Positions 33,820 through 44,515 of a stretch of DNA of 64,000 nt are shown one piece after another. How positions within the stretch are numbered: the first letter of the stretch is position 1; each line of letters starts with the position of its first letter. A program made the translations under genes and the position numbers. The notes under the pieces were generated by a model that was given only the letters and a program-made list of their open reading frames with translations, did not search any database and had not been told where the DNA came from. Source of the stretch: Roseomonas sp. OT10 (GTDB taxonomy: Bacteria; Pseudomonadota; Alphaproteobacteria; Acetobacterales; Acetobacteraceae); the NCBI RefSeq assembly GCF_020991085.1, contig NZ_CP087719.1, positions 4,112,001-4,176,000 on the forward strand. The letters run 5' to 3'.

Positions 33820-35009
33820 CGCGTGGCGGAGACGCGGTAGATGGCGCCGTTCTGCTCGTCCGAGACGAGCATGGAGCCGTCCGGCAGCATCAGCACGTCC
33901 GTGGGCCGGCCGTGGAACTGGTTGCCCTCCAGCAGCCCGGTCAGGAAGGGCTCGACCACGCCCTTGCCGTCCGGACCGATGCGGACGGTGACGACGTCGT
34001 AGCCGGCCTTCTGCTCCCGGTTCCACGAGCCGTGGCGCGCGACGAAGGCGCGGCCGCGCCAGGCCTCGGGGAAGGCGGTGCCGGTGTAGAAGCGCATGCC
34101 CAGCGCCGCCGCATGCGGGCCCAGCTCCGCCACCGGCGGCGGGAATTCACTGCACCGGCGCTGCGCGTGCTCCGGGTCCTGCCAGCCATTGCCGGAGCAG
34201 AAGGGGAAGCCGTGGTGCTGCCCGACCGGCTCCAGCCGGTGCAGCGTGTCCTGTGGCGCGTCCTCGCCCGCCCAGTCGCGGCCGTTGTTGGTGGCGTAGA
34301 GGACGTTGCTGCCCGGCTGCCAGTCGAAGCCGACGGAGTTGCGGATGCCGCGCGCCACCACCTCGCGCCCCGAGCCGTCCGGGTTGTAGCGCAGGATCAG
34401 CGCATGCCGGTTCTCGTCGATGTCGCAGGTGTTACAGGGCGCGCCGACGTTCATGTACAGCTTCCCGTCCGGGCCGAAGGCCGCGAACTTCCAGCCGTGA
34501 TGCGCCTCGGTCGGCAGGGCGAAGGCGGCGGTCAGGTCCACCGGCTCGGCCGTCGTGCCGGACGCCACGTTGTCGAAGCGCAGCACCCGGTTGATGGCGA
34601 TGACGTAGAGCGCGCCGTCCCGGACCGCCACGCCGTTCGGCTGGTCCAGGCGCTGCGCCAGGATGCGGTGCCGCCGCTGGCCGCCCTCCTCCTGCACCGC
34701 ATAGACGCGGCCGATGGTGCGGGTGCCGACGTAGATCGTGCCGTCCTCGCCGCGCGCCATCATCCGGGCGCCGGGCATGCCGCTGGCCCAGAGCTCCACC
34801 CGGAAGCCATCCGGCACGCGCAGGCGGGCGAGCGGGATCTGGTCCGCCGGCGTGGCGGTCAGGCGCGGGGCATGGGGGGCAAGGGTGCTGTTGGCCTGGG
34901 CGGCGCTGCGGCCCTGGGTCCAGGCGGGCGGGGCGGGAGGCTGCTGCGCGAGGGCCGGCACGGCGAAGGAGAGCGCGAGCGCGAGGCCCGGCATGAGGCG
35001 GTGACGCAT
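33816..35009 (-). CDS. PQQ-dependent soluble sugar/sorbosone-type dehydrogenase
   Basis: A 397-aa periplasmic beta-propeller dehydrogenase. Signal peptide MRHRLMPGLALALSFAVPAL with following AQQ; mature repeats include LRVPDGFRVELWASGMPGAR, HHGWKFAAFGPDGKLYMNVG and EPVGQHHGFPFCSGNGWQDP. It belongs to the glucose/sorbosone dehydrogenase family that uses pyrroloquinoline quinone and calcium to oxidise aldoses; cysteines (CNTCD, CSGN, RRCSEF) are extra. Fused-style coupling with a diheme cytochrome c gene supports quinoprotein electron transfer. No pqq synthesis genes are in the window. Substrate unknown. Confidence 0.87.
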   Translation of the reverse strand: MRHRLMPGLALALSFAVPALAQQPPAPPAWTQGRSAAQANSTLAPHAPRLTATPADQIPLARLRVPDGFRVELWASGMPGARMMARGEDGTIYVGTRTIGRVYAVQEEGGQRRHRILAQRLDQPNGVAVRDGALYVIAINRVLRFDNVASGTTAEPVDLTAAFALPTEAHHGWKFAAFGPDGKLYMNVGAPCNTCDIDENRHALILRYNPDGSGREVVARGIRNSVGFDWQPGSNVLYATNNGRDWAGEDAPQDTLHRLEPVGQHHGFPFCSGNGWQDPEHAQRRCSEFPPPVAELGPHAAALGMRFYTGTAFPEAWRGRAFVARHGSWNREQKAGYDVVTVRIGPDGKGVVEPFLTGLLEGNQFHGRPTDVLMLPDGSMLVSDEQNGAIYRVSATR

Positions 35010-35109
35010 GGTGTCCTCCCGGCGCGGGGCTTGCTGCCCCGGTTCCGGGAGGAAGAATGGCAGAGGCTGCGGCGGCCCGGCAACCGGAGGTTGGCCGGGC
35101 CGCGGCGCG

Positions 35110-35892
35110 TCAGCCCTGGCGTTCGACCATCAGCTGCTTGATGTGGCCGATGGCCTCGGCCGGGTTCAGCCCCTTCGGACAGGTCCGGGCGCAGTTCATG
35201 ATCGTGTGGCAGCGATAGAGGCGGAACGGGTCCTCGAGGTTGTCGAGGCGGCCGCCCGTGTCCTCGTCGCGCGAGTCAGCGATCCAGCGATAGGCCTGGA
35301 GCAGCACGGCCGGGCCGAGGTAGCGGTCGCCGTTCCACCAGTAGGACGGGCAGGCGGTGGAGCAGCAGAAGCACAGGATGCACTCCCACAGCCCGTCCAG
35401 CTTGGCGCGCTCGGACTTGGACTGGAGCCGCTCGCCGTCCGGCGGGGGCGCCGTGTCGGACTTCAGCCAGGGCTCGATGGAGCGGTACTGCGCGTAGAGC
35501 TGCGACAGGTCCGGCACCAGGTCCTTCACCACCGGCATGTGCGGCAGCGGGTTGATGCGGACCTCGCCCTGCACGTCCTCGATCGGCTTGAGGCAGGCGA
35601 GGGTGTTCAGCCCGTCGATGTTCATCGAGCAGGAGCCGCAGATGCCCTCGCGGCAGGAACGCCGGAAGGTCAGGGTCTGGTCGACCTCGTTCTTGATCTT
35701 GATGAGCGCGTCGAGAACCATCGGCCCGGTCTTGTCCAGGTCGAGCTCGTAGGTGTCGTAGCGCGGGTTGGCGCCGGTATCCGGGTCCCAGCGGTAGATC
35801 TTGAAGGAGCGGACCTTCTTGGCGCCGGGCTCGGCCTTGTAGGTCTTGCCCTGCTGGACCGTGCTGTTCTTCGGGAGAGCGAAGGTGGCCAT
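35110..35892 (-). CDS. sdhB: succinate dehydrogenase iron-sulfur subunit
   Basis: A 260-aa subunit of respiratory complex II carrying electrons from SdhA to quinone. The 2Fe-2S cysteines are in [12 protein letters not shown], the 4Fe-4S in [16 protein letters not shown] and the 3Fe-4S in [17 protein letters not shown]. It is the last gene of sdhCDAB, 15 bp after sdhA. Length and motifs are typical of alphaproteobacteria. Confidence 0.97.
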   Translation of the reverse strand: MATFALPKNSTVQQGKTYKAEPGAKKVRSFKIYRWDPDTGANPRYDTYELDLDKTGPMVLDALIKIKNEVDQTLTFRRSCREGICGSCSMNIDGLNTLACLKPIEDVQGEVRINPLPHMPVVKDLVPDLSQLYAQYRSIEPWLKSDTAPPPDGERLQSKSERAKLDGLWECILCFCCSTACPSYWWNGDRYLGPAVLLQAYRWIADSRDEDTGGRLDNLEDPFRLYRCHTIMNCARTCPKGLNPAEAIGHIKQLMVERQG

Positions 35893-35907
35893 GGCTCTGT
35901 CAGGTCC

Positions 35908-37725
35908 TCAGTACACGCGTGCCTTGGGCGGGAAGACCTGAACCTCGTTGGTCAGGGTGCGCATCTTCACGTCGCGATAGGACAGGTCCACCTTGCCGTT
36001 CTCGTCCACCTTGGCGAGGGTGTGCTTCATCCAGTTCACGTCGTCGCGCTCGGGATAGTCCTCGTGGGCATGCGCGCCGCGGCTCTCGTGCCGGGCCTCG
36101 GCGCCGACCATGGTGGCCATGGCGTTGCCCATCAGGTTGTGCAGCTCCAGCGCCTCCATCAGGTCGCTGTTCCAGATCAGCGAGCGGTCGGAGACGCGCA
36201 GGTCGGACAGGCCGTCCCACACGCCCTCCATCTTGTCCACGCCCTCCTTCAGCAGCTCGGAGGTGCGGAACACCGCCGCATGCGCCTGCATGGTGCGCTG
36301 GAGGCTGACGCGCAGCTCGGAGGTCGGCGTGCCGCCCTTGGCGTTGCGGATGCCGTCCAGCCGCGCCAGCGCCTTGTCGCCCGCATCGGAGGGCAGCGGC
36401 GCCTGGCGCGCGCCGGGCTTGATCGTCTCGGATGCCCGGTGCGCGGCGGCGCGGCCGAAGACGACGAGGTCGAGCAGGGAGTTGGTGCCCAGCCGGTTGG
36501 CGCCGTGGACGGAGACGCAGGCCGCCTCCCCCACCGCCATCAGCCCGGGCACCACCGCGTCCTGGTCCTCGGCCGTGGGGCGCAACACCTCGCAATGGAT
36601 GTTCGTGGGGATGCCGCCCATGTTGTAGTGGACGGTCGGCAGCATCGGGATCGGCTCCTTGGTCACGTCCACGCCGGCGAAGATCTTCGCCGTCTCGGAA
36701 ATGCCCGGCAGGCGCTCGTGCAGCAGGTCCGCGCCCAGGTGCTCCAGGTGCAGGTGGATGTGGTCCTTCAGTGGGCCGACGCCGCGGCCCTCGCGGATCT
36801 CCATCGACATCGCGCGCGAGACGACGTCGCGCGAGGCGAGGTCCTTCGCCGTGGGGGCGTAGCGCTCCATGAAGCGCTCGCCCTCGGAGTTGGTGAGGTA
36901 GCCGCCCTCGCCGCGCGCGCCCTCGGTGACGAGGCAGCCCGAGCCGTAGATGCCCGTCGGGTGGAACTGCACGAACTCCTGGTCCTGCATCGGCAGGCCG
37001 GCGCGCAGCACCATGCCGCCGCCATCGCCGGTGCAGGTGTGGGCGGAGGTGCAGGAGAACCAGGCGCGGCCATAGCCGCCGGTGGCCAGCACGACCGTCT
37101 GCGCCCGGAAGCGGTGGATGGAGCCGTCCTCCAGGCACCAGGCCATGACGCCGCGGCAGGCGCCCTCCTCGTCCATGATGAGGTCGAGGGCGAAGTACTC
37201 GACGAAGAACTCGCAGTTGTGCTTCAGCGACTGCTGGTAGAGCGTGTGCAGGATGGCGTGGCCGGTGCGGTCGGCGGCGGCGCAGGCGCGCATGGCCGGC
37301 GTCTTGCCGTAGTTCTGCATGTGGCCGCCGAAGGGCCGCTGGTAGATCTTGCCGTCCTCCGTGCGGGAGAACGGGACGCCGTAGTGCTCCAGCTCGATGA
37401 TGGCCGGGATCGCCTCGCGGCACATGTACTCGATGGCGTCCTGGTCGCCGAGCCAGTCCGACCCCTTCACGGTGTCGTACATGTGCCAGCGCCAGTCGTC
37501 CTCGCCCATGTTGCCCAGCGCGGCGCCGACGCCGCCCTGTGCCGCCACGGTGTGGGAGCGGGTGGGGAAGACCTTGGTGATGCAGGCGGTCTTGAGGCCC
37601 GCGGCGCCCATGCCGAAGGTGGCGCGCAGCCCCGCGCCGCCCGCGCCGACCACCACCACGTCGTAGGTGTGGTCCACCACGCGGTAGGAACCGCCGCCGA
37701 GTCCCGGCTTGCCGATCGCGTTCAT
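35908..37725 (-). CDS. sdhA: succinate dehydrogenase flavoprotein subunit
   Basis: A 605-aa FAD enzyme that oxidises succinate to fumarate. The dinucleotide fold [12 protein letters not shown] is near residue 30, the covalent FAD histidine is in [11 protein letters not shown], the active-site region is [20 protein letters not shown] and [13 protein letters not shown] near the C-terminal half of the FAD domain. Start chosen at MNAIGKPG (37725), which matches homologues; MDEAVEM at 37743 is an alternative. The 246-bp gap after sdhD, unusual for this operon, holds a tandem repeat array. Confidence 0.96.
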   Translation of the reverse strand: MNAIGKPGLGGGSYRVVDHTYDVVVVGAGGAGLRATFGMGAAGLKTACITKVFPTRSHTVAAQGGVGAALGNMGEDDWRWHMYDTVKGSDWLGDQDAIEYMCREAIPAIIELEHYGVPFSRTEDGKIYQRPFGGHMQNYGKTPAMRACAAADRTGHAILHTLYQQSLKHNCEFFVEYFALDLIMDEEGACRGVMAWCLEDGSIHRFRAQTVVLATGGYGRAWFSCTSAHTCTGDGGGMVLRAGLPMQDQEFVQFHPTGIYGSGCLVTEGARGEGGYLTNSEGERFMERYAPTAKDLASRDVVSRAMSMEIREGRGVGPLKDHIHLHLEHLGADLLHERLPGISETAKIFAGVDVTKEPIPMLPTVHYNMGGIPTNIHCEVLRPTAEDQDAVVPGLMAVGEAACVSVHGANRLGTNSLLDLVVFGRAAAHRASETIKPGARQAPLPSDAGDKALARLDGIRNAKGGTPTSELRVSLQRTMQAHAAVFRTSELLKEGVDKMEGVWDGLSDLRVSDRSLIWNSDLMEALELHNLMGNAMATMVGAEARHESRGAHAHEDYPERDDVNWMKHTLAKVDENGKVDLSYRDVKMRTLTNEVQVFPPKARVY

Positions 37726-37816
37726 CTCAACCGCCTCGTCCATCCGTCCGCGCGGTGTCGGGGCCGGCGGAAGCCTTCCGCCCGAAGCCCTGGCGCCGCC
37801 CGGCACCTGTTTCCCC

Positions 37817-37924
37817 GGGGCCGGAGGCCCCTGTCATATCCGCGGGGCCGAAGGCCCCGGTCCAATCCGTGGGGCCAATGGCCCCCATCATCCCTGCCGG
37901 GCCGAGGTCCCCGGTCCCGTCCGC
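37817..37924. repeat. tandem array of about four 27-bp hairpin units in the sdh operon
   Basis: Four consecutive units of 27, 27, 28 and 26 bp (37817-37843, 37844-37870, 37871-37898, 37899-37924) each begin with a GGGGCC-N3-GGCCCC type palindrome followed by a spacer such as GGTCCAATCCGT. A fifth decayed unit follows. The array lies between the sdhD stop (37972 side) and sdhA start within the operon. The arms vary but remain complementary in the first three units. Confidence 0.8.
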
Positions 37925-37971
37925 GAGGCCGGCGCCCCTGACGCAGCCTGCCCCACGCGGCGTCCCCTGCC

Positions 37972-38367
37972 TCAGACGGCGATCCGCAGCACCGCGAGGG
38001 CGGCGTAGAGCGCCAGCACCGTGCAGAGCGCCTTGACCGTCCAGACGGCGATCTGCCGCCGGCTCTCCGGCCGCACGTAGTCCTCGATCACCACCTGCAG
38101 CCCGGCCGCGGTGTGCTGGAAGCCGATGCCGATGATCAGCAGCAGCAGCACGGCGTTGAAGGGCCGGCCGATCCAGGTCACCACGCGCTCATAGGGCGCG
38201 CCCGCGAGGCTCGCCGCCGAGAGCGCGAACCAGATGGTCAGCGGCAGCAGGGCGATGGAGGTCAGGCGCTGCACCCACCAGTGGTGCACGCCGCTATGGG
38301 CGGAACCCAGGCCGCGCACCCGCTTGAGCGGCGCCTGGAGTCGGAGGGCGGTCTGCTGCTCGCTCAT
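37972..38367 (-). CDS. sdhD: succinate dehydrogenase membrane anchor subunit
   Basis: A 131-aa small membrane subunit of complex II with three helices (about residues 35-55, 68-90 and 104-126). The segment HHWWVQRLTSIALLP is the SdhD quinone-side motif, and HTAAGLQVVIEDYV contains the His typical for heme b ligation. It begins 13 bp after sdhC. Helps anchor SdhAB and bind ubiquinone. Confidence 0.93.
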   Translation of the reverse strand: MSEQQTALRLQAPLKRVRGLGSAHSGVHHWWVQRLTSIALLPLTIWFALSAASLAGAPYERVVTWIGRPFNAVLLLLIIGIGFQHTAAGLQVVIEDYVRPESRRQIAVWTVKALCTVLALYAALAVLRIAV

Positions 38368-38380
38368 CGGCCGTCTCTCC

Positions 38381-38830
38381 TCAGCGCGCCCAGGCCACGA
38401 TGGCGATGATCCAGGTCAGCACCGTCGCGACGGCCGTGCCGATCAGCACCCAGCGGCCGCTGCGGTAGGTGGTGGGGATGTCGAAGCCCCAGCCGGCATC
38501 CCAGGCGAGGTGCCGGATGCCGTTCAGCGTGTGGTACCAGGCGGCGCCGGTCATGCCGAACAGCACCAGCACGCCCAGCCAGGAGCTGAAGTACCAGGCG
38601 GCGTTGTGGAAGGCGCGCGGCCCGGCGGCGGCCGCGCCCAGCCACCAGACCAGGAAGATCAGGCCGAAGGCCCAGGCGCAACCGGTGATGCGGTGGCTGA
38701 TGGAAAGCGCGCTGGTCATCTGCAGCATGTCGTAGACCTGCAGATGCGGCGAGAGCGGGCGGCGCACCGGGGTGCCGTCCGACCGACGGCCTGTCATCAT
38801 CGCCTCGCGCGCGTCGTGCCCGACTGCCAT
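38381..38830 (-). CDS. sdhC: succinate dehydrogenase cytochrome b556 subunit
   Basis: A 149-aa membrane subunit of complex II with three helices. The motif RPLSPHLQVY and SISHRITGCAWA (quinone-site Ser/Arg) are characteristic, and WYHTLNGIRHLAWD contains the heme b ligand histidine. It is the first gene of sdhCDAB. A well-spaced promoter is visible about 75 bp upstream. Start at 38830; a second Met at residue 11 is a possible alternative. Confidence 0.94.
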   Translation of the reverse strand: MAVGHDAREAMMTGRRSDGTPVRRPLSPHLQVYDMLQMTSALSISHRITGCAWAFGLIFLVWWLGAAAAGPRAFHNAAWYFSSWLGVLVLFGMTGAAWYHTLNGIRHLAWDAGWGFDIPTTYRSGRWVLIGTAVATVLTWIIAIVAWAR

Positions 38831-38905
38831 CGCACCGTTCCCGTATCGCCTTGCAGCCCTTCCGCGGACGGACCGGGTCGGGCCCGGCGGAAGCAGCGCC
38901 GGCTC

Positions 38906-38935
38906 CTTTTATGTTCCTGTTTTGCGACGCGTCAA
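38906..38935 (-). promoter_or_regulatory. candidate sdhCDAB promoter
   Basis: On minus, -35 TTGACG (38935-38930) is followed after 18 bp by -10 TAAAAG (38911-38906) in a local AT-rich patch (CGCAAAACAGGAACATAAAA). Transcription would begin near 38899, about 70 bp before the sdhC start. Confidence 0.55.
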
Positions 38936-39030
38936 CGCGGGGCCCGCCGTATGGCAGGCCCCGTATCCGGGAATGGACCCGCAAAGTGCCACGGGTTACT
39001 GCAAATGAGAAAAGTTCGCGGGGGAAGGGC

Positions 39031-39342
39031 CTACCAGCCGCGGTAACCCCGTCCGTAATAGCCCGGCGGCGGACCATAGCCGTAGCCGTAGCCATAATAG
39101 TCCGGCCGGCGCGGCGTGGTCGCGGCGCCGCCGATGGCCCCGATCGCGCCACCGATCAGCGCGCCCGCGCCGACATTGCCGTCCGTCGCCCCGGCGATCG
39201 CGGCACCGGCACCGGCACCGAGCAGGCCACCGCCGACCGCGCGCTGCCCGGGGTCGTAGGGGTTGCTGCACCCCGCCAGTCCCAGGAACAGCAGCCCCAG
39301 GGCGGCGGGGCGCAGCATCCGGCGCAATGTGTTCGTCTCCAT
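39031..39342 (-). CDS. glycine-zipper lipoprotein
   Basis: A 103-aa lipoprotein. The signal peptide ends in the lipobox LAGC (cysteine near residue 24). A glycine-zipper hairpin follows (AVGGGLLGAGAGAAIAG and GALIGGAIGAIGGAA), then a Tyr/Gly-rich tail ending GYYGRGYRGW. Such small proteins sit in the outer membrane or insert in envelope stress; exact function unknown. Start at 39342 has a GGAGG ribosome site; an in-frame ATG 12 bp upstream overlaps that site and is less likely. Confidence 0.8.
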   Translation of the reverse strand: METNTLRRMLRPAALGLLFLGLAGCSNPYDPGQRAVGGGLLGAGAGAAIAGATDGNVGAGALIGGAIGAIGGAATTPRRPDYYGYGYGYGPPPGYYGRGYRGW

Positions 39343-39755
39343 GGCACCCTCCATCCCGGCACCCTGGTCGCGGACCAGGGCACCTTTGGGGCGGCAGCGC
39401 GTCGGAGGCGAGGCGGGTTGGATCGTCCCGAAACTGTTACTGGGCAAAGCCCGGGGCCGGTCCGGCGCCGTGGCAACCCGCGGGCGGACCGGCGACGCGG
39501 ACCGGACCAGCGCCCGTCCCGGAGTCGCCGCCGGGCCAGCGGCCCGCCACTCTCGCGGTGCGCCATCCGGCAGCCCCCGTTCCCCCGGGTGGCGCGGCGC
39601 AGCCGGCTGGCGCCTGGCCCATGACACCCGGCGGGTGACCCGGCGCATGGGCCGCGACCTCCTCCGGCACCATCATCCACGGATGGCATCCGGCACCGGC
39701 GGGAGCCTTTCCGGAGCGCCGCTCCGGGCACCGCTTCCGATGCCCGGCGCCGGGA
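39343..39755. other. intergenic region
   Basis: About 410 bp between the lipoprotein start and the asd stop. It has one perfect hairpin, CCCTGGTC (39362-39369) and GACCAGGG (39373-39380), just upstream of the lipoprotein gene, and nothing else recognised. Several short GC-biased frames cross it without ribosome sites or family resemblance. Confidence 0.5.
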
Positions 39756-40787
<1,032 letters not shown>

Positions 40788-40907
40788 GACCCTGAACCCT
40801 TCCCGGGCTTCCGCCCCTGTCCTAACGCGGGCGGAATTAGGGTCCCGGGGCCGGGCCACGCAAGCCCGGAAAGATCGGCCCTGGGCCGCGCAGGGCCCGC
40901 AGCCGGA

Positions 40908-41450
40908 TCAGCGTCCTTGCTGTTGGCGGGCCAGCTCGTTCGCCAGCTCCTGCTGCGCCCGCAGGTTGGGGTTGCGGCGGTATTCGTCCGCGATCGCCTG
41001 GTTGCGCTGGACCTGTGCCGCGGCGGCCGCCTGCTGCTGCCGCTGCTGGGCCACCGCCGCCGCCCGCTGCTGCTGCGCCGCCTGCCAGTTGGGGTCCTGG
41101 GCCCGCTGCTGCTGGCGGACCTGCTGGTTCACCAGCTCCTGCTGCGCCCGCAGGTTGGGATTGCGCTCATACTCGTCCTGGACCGCCCTGTTGGACCAGC
41201 CCCGGCCCGGCGGCGGACGGCCGCGCCAGTCGTCATAGCGCGGCGGCGGCGGGGCATAGGCATAGCCCGGCGCGGGATAGACGGGGGCCGCATAGACGGG
41301 CGGGGCATAGGCCGGAGCGCTATAGCCCCCGACATACCCGCCGCCGCCATAGACCGGCCCGGGCCCGCCGAAGCCTGGATAGCCACCCGGATCGGCGCAG
41401 CCGGCCAGCGCCCCCAGCCCCATGGCTCCGATGATCGCCCAGCCCTTCAC
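40908..41450 (-). CDS. Gln-rich lipoprotein with duplicated NPNLRAQQEL motif
   Basis: A 180-aa predicted lipoprotein. It begins with GTG at 41450 behind a GGGAGG ribosome site; the lipobox is LAGC (cysteine about residue 16). Residues about 20-75 are Gly/Pro/Tyr-rich (APPVYAAPVYPAPGYAY). The C-terminal half is Gln/Ala-rich coiled-coil with two near-identical blocks: DEYERNPNLRAQQELVNQQV and DEYRRNPNLRAQQELANELA, about 68 residues apart. No known domain recognised. Likely anchored in the envelope, with the helical half acting as a spacer or interaction surface (inference). Confidence 0.75.
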   Translation of the reverse strand: MKGWAIIGAMGLGALAGCADPGGYPGFGGPGPVYGGGGYVGGYSAPAYAPPVYAAPVYPAPGYAYAPPPPRYDDWRGRPPPGRGWSNRAVQDEYERNPNLRAQQELVNQQVRQQQRAQDPNWQAAQQQRAAAVAQQRQQQAAAAAQVQRNQAIADEYRRNPNLRAQQELANELARQQQGR

Positions 41451-41551
41451 GGCCAACCTCCCGCTCCCGGCGGCGCACCCGGCACCGCGCAATGCATGCT
41501 GCGGTCTGATCGCGCCGGAATCATGGCGGTTCCATCACGTCTCGCGGCGGA

Positions 41552-43873
41552 TCAGGCCGCGCGGACCGCCGACAGGAAGTCGGTCGCCTTGCGCCGCAGC
41601 CCGTCTGCCGAGGCCGCAAGGCCGGCGCTGCCCTGCAGCATGGTCGCGGCGGCCCCGTCCGTGGCCTCCGTCGCCGCCCGCACCCCGCCGATGGCCCGGG
41701 TGACCGTCGCGGTACCCTGCGCCACCTCCGCCGCCGCCCGGGCGATCTCGCGGGTGGTGCTGCCCTGTTCCTCGACGGCGGCGGCGATCGCGGTCGCGAT
41801 CTCGCTGGTGCGCTCCACCGTCGCCCCGATGCCGCGGATCGCCTCCACCGCCTGCCCGGTGGCCGCCTGCATCTGCGCGATCTGGGCGGCGATCTCCTGC
41901 GTTGCCTTCGCCGTCTGCGCCGCCAGCCCCTTCACCTCGCCCGCGACCACGGCGAAGCCCCGGCCCGCCTCCCCGGCCCTTGCCGCCTCGATGGTGGCAT
42001 TCAGGGCCAGCAGGTTGGTCTGCCCCGCGATCTCCCCGATCAGCCGCACCACCTCGCCGATGCGCTGCGCGCCCTCGCTCAGCCCGCGCACCGTCGCGTC
42101 GGTGGCGCGCGCCTCGGCCACGGCATGCTCGGCCACCTGTGCCGCCTCCCCGACCCGGCGGGTGATCTCGTCCACCGTCGCGGCCATCTCCTCCGCCGCG
42201 GCCGCCACCGCCTGGACATCGGCGCTGGCCTGGCCCGAGGCCTCCGCCGCCTCGCCGGCCTGCCGCCCGGAGGCCAGCGCCTCCTGCGCCACGCTCTCCG
42301 CCGCCTGCCGCAGCTCCGCGGCGCGGGCGGCGACGCCGTCCACCAGCCCGCCCACCTCGCGCTCGAAGGTATCGGCCAGCCGGGCCTGCTCGGTCACCAT
42401 GGCCCAGGTCAGCATGGGACCGACGTAGCGGCCGGCGGGATCGAGGATCGCGCTGGCCTGCAGGTCCATCACCTCCCCGCCCAGCCGCACCCGCGCCCGG
42501 CAGGGCAGCCGCGCCGGGTCGGAGAGCAGGGCGCGCTGGTGCTCCGGCCGGGCATGGAAGATGTCGATGCTGCTGCCCGCCACCTCTTCCGGCCGGTAGG
42601 GCAGCGCAGGGGCCAGCTGGTCGAGGACGCGCCGCATCTCGGCATTGAGGTAGCCGATGCGGAAGCCGTCGCGCGGATCGGCGGTCATGACGCCCAGCGG
42701 CAGCTGCTCGATCATCTGCTGCTGTGCGAAGGCGCGGCCCACCGTGGCGCGCATCTGCTCCACCGCGCGTGCGATCATCCCGATCTCGTCGCCGCGCCCC
42801 TGGTCCGGCACCGCCTGCCCCGCATCCCCGGCGGCGATCGCCGCGATCCCCGAGGCCAGCCGGCGCAGCGGCGCGCCGATGGCGCGCGCCGTGGCCCAGC
42901 CCGACAACGCCAGCAGCAGCGCGGTGCCGCCGGCCAGCAGCAGCGTCAGGTCGCGCGTGCGGCCGGTGGCCCGCAGCACGGAGGCCTGCTCCGCGGCCGC
43001 CAGCGCCCGCATGCCCTCCATCGCGCCCGCCATGGCCGCCTCGGTCGCCTGCTGCCCCGCCGCCACCTGCTCCCGCAGCGCGCGGTTGCTCGCCTCGGCG
43101 GCGGCGAGGATGGCCTCGGACGCCTCCGACATGGCATCGGCCAGGCCCCCCAGGCGCTCCACGTCCTGGCGCAGCCGGTCCGACATGGCCTGGGACACCA
43201 CGCCGCGGCGATAGACGCGCAACTGCCCCACGGCCCGGCGGATGCGGCGCGGCTGCCCCTCCTCGGCCGTGGCGAGGTAGCGCTGCACGCCGATCCGCAG
43301 CTCGTTCACCGCGCCATGCAGCACCATCAGGCGCTGGCGCAGCATCTCCGCCTCCGCGGGGCCGGGGGTCTCGTACTCGATGCCGCTCTGCACGGCCTCG
43401 AAGGCCTGGTCGTAGGCGGCGCTGGCGGCGAAGAGACGGGCCTCCCGCGCCTCCAGCAGCGCCCGGCGCGCCTCCGCCACGGCCGCCACGCCCTGGCCAT
43501 AGAGGTCGATCCCCGGCAGCGCGGCAAGAACGGCCTCGCCCAGGGCCGGCTCCGGGGCCAGGGCCGCCGCCTGGCGCGCCAGGGAGCGGGTGCGCTCCAG
43601 CGCGCCCGCCGCATCCTGTGCCACCGCGTCCAGCTCCGCCGGCGTCTGCGAGGCCAGCAGGTCGCGGCTCAGCACCGGCATGCGCTGGCTTTCCACCAGG
43701 GCACGGTTCAGCAGCTCGTCGGCCCGCAGCACCTGGGCCAGCCGGTCCTGACGCGCCGTCACGCCGGCCATCTGCCACTGCACCAGCACGGCGAGCAGGG
43801 CGAGCAGCAACATCGTCAGCGCCACCGAGGCGGCGAGCCTCCGCCCCACCGAAAGGTTGCGGATCAGGGCCAT
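41552..43873 (-). CDS. methyl-accepting chemotaxis protein with PAS domain
   Basis: A 773-aa chemoreceptor. The first membrane helix is at about residues 12-32, a long helical periplasmic region follows, and a second helix lies near residue 310 ([20 protein letters not shown]). HAMP comes next (about 330-380), then a PAS-like domain ([20 protein letters not shown], through about 500), then the MA signalling domain with the highly conserved tip [21 protein letters not shown]. The periplasmic part is all-helical, resembling four-helix-bundle sensors. No other chemotaxis genes are nearby, so it is an orphan receptor; ligand unknown. Confidence 0.92.
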   Translation of the reverse strand: MALIRNLSVGRRLAASVALTMLLLALLAVLVQWQMAGVTARQDRLAQVLRADELLNRALVESQRMPVLSRDLLASQTPAELDAVAQDAAGALERTRSLARQAAALAPEPALGEAVLAALPGIDLYGQGVAAVAEARRALLEAREARLFAASAAYDQAFEAVQSGIEYETPGPAEAEMLRQRLMVLHGAVNELRIGVQRYLATAEEGQPRRIRRAVGQLRVYRRGVVSQAMSDRLRQDVERLGGLADAMSEASEAILAAAEASNRALREQVAAGQQATEAAMAGAMEGMRALAAAEQASVLRATGRTRDLTLLLAGGTALLLALSGWATARAIGAPLRRLASGIAAIAAGDAGQAVPDQGRGDEIGMIARAVEQMRATVGRAFAQQQMIEQLPLGVMTADPRDGFRIGYLNAEMRRVLDQLAPALPYRPEEVAGSSIDIFHARPEHQRALLSDPARLPCRARVRLGGEVMDLQASAILDPAGRYVGPMLTWAMVTEQARLADTFEREVGGLVDGVAARAAELRQAAESVAQEALASGRQAGEAAEASGQASADVQAVAAAAEEMAATVDEITRRVGEAAQVAEHAVAEARATDATVRGLSEGAQRIGEVVRLIGEIAGQTNLLALNATIEAARAGEAGRGFAVVAGEVKGLAAQTAKATQEIAAQIAQMQAATGQAVEAIRGIGATVERTSEIATAIAAAVEEQGSTTREIARAAAEVAQGTATVTRAIGGVRAATEATDGAAATMLQGSAGLAASADGLRRKATDFLSAVRAA

Positions 43874-43984
43874 GGTCAGCTGCCTCCCGGCGGTCCGTCG
43901 AGCCGGCAGGATCGCAGGCGAGGGTGAAGGCCCGCTGAACGGCGGCCCTTGCGCGACCGCGCCCGCGACGGCAGATGCGCGGCC

Positions 43985-44407
43985 GTGCTGAACCTGCTCA
44001 AGCTCTCCGTGGGCCCGCGCGACGTGGCCGAGCTGCGCCGCCTGCAAGCCGAGCGCCTGCGGGAGGGCGGCCGGCTGTTCCACCGCACCCGCGTCTTCCC
44101 GCGCCGCGCAGCGGAGCTGCTGGAAGGCGGCTCGATTTACTGGGTGGTCAGCGGCTTCCTGCAGGTCCGCCAGCGGCTGCACGCCATCGAGGAGGACACG
44201 AAGGACGGGCTGCCCTGCGCCGCGCTGATCCTCGACCCGGCCCTGGTCCCGGTGGAGATGCGGCCGGTGAAGCCGTTCCAGGGCTGGCGCTACCTCGCCG
44301 CCGAGGCCGCGCCGGCCGACCTGGCGCAGGACGCCGCCCCCGCCGAGGGGCTGGAAGCCCTGCCCCCCAGGCTCCGGCGCGAGCTGCGGTCGCTCGGCCT
44401 GCTCTGA
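43985..44407 (+). CDS. DUF1489 family protein
   Basis: A 140-aa cytoplasmic protein of the DUF1489 family, conserved mostly in alphaproteobacteria and of unknown function. Marks are [16 protein letters not shown] at the N terminus, the central [22 protein letters not shown] and the C-terminal PFQGWRYL. The GTG at 43985 is chosen because homologues begin at this LNLLKL segment; an ATG at 43949 would add 12 Arg-rich residues. Divergent from the chemoreceptor with about 110 bp between. Confidence 0.8.
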   Translation: MLNLLKLSVGPRDVAELRRLQAERLREGGRLFHRTRVFPRRAAELLEGGSIYWVVSGFLQVRQRLHAIEEDTKDGLPCAALILDPALVPVEMRPVKPFQGWRYLAAEAAPADLAQDAAPAEGLEALPPRLRRELRSLGLL

Positions 44408-44436
44408 CGGCGCCGCGCCCCGCTACCCCCCCCCAC

Positions 44437-44490
44437 CGGGGCCACGAGCGGGGCCCGAACCCTGCTGGGGGTCTGGCTCCGTGTGCTGGG
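44437..44490 (+). repeat. degenerate partial copy of the structured repeat
   Basis: The segment beginning CCGGGGCCACGAGCGGGGCC and continuing into GAACCCTGCTGGGGGTCTGG corresponds to H2 and the following linker of the family (CCGGGGCCACAAGCGGGCCC, CCCCGCTGGG), in the same orientation as copy 5, which starts 26 bp further on. It lies directly after the DUF1489 stop. A run of nine C precedes it. Confidence 0.65.
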
Positions 44491-44515
44491 TGTCATACCG
44501 ACGGGTGGATAACCC

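Noticed and set aside
39343-39755. Several overlapping 80-220 codon frames in the gap between the glycine-zipper lipoprotein and asd
   Set aside because: All are Arg/Pro/Gly-rich, overlap each other in different frames and lack ribosome sites.
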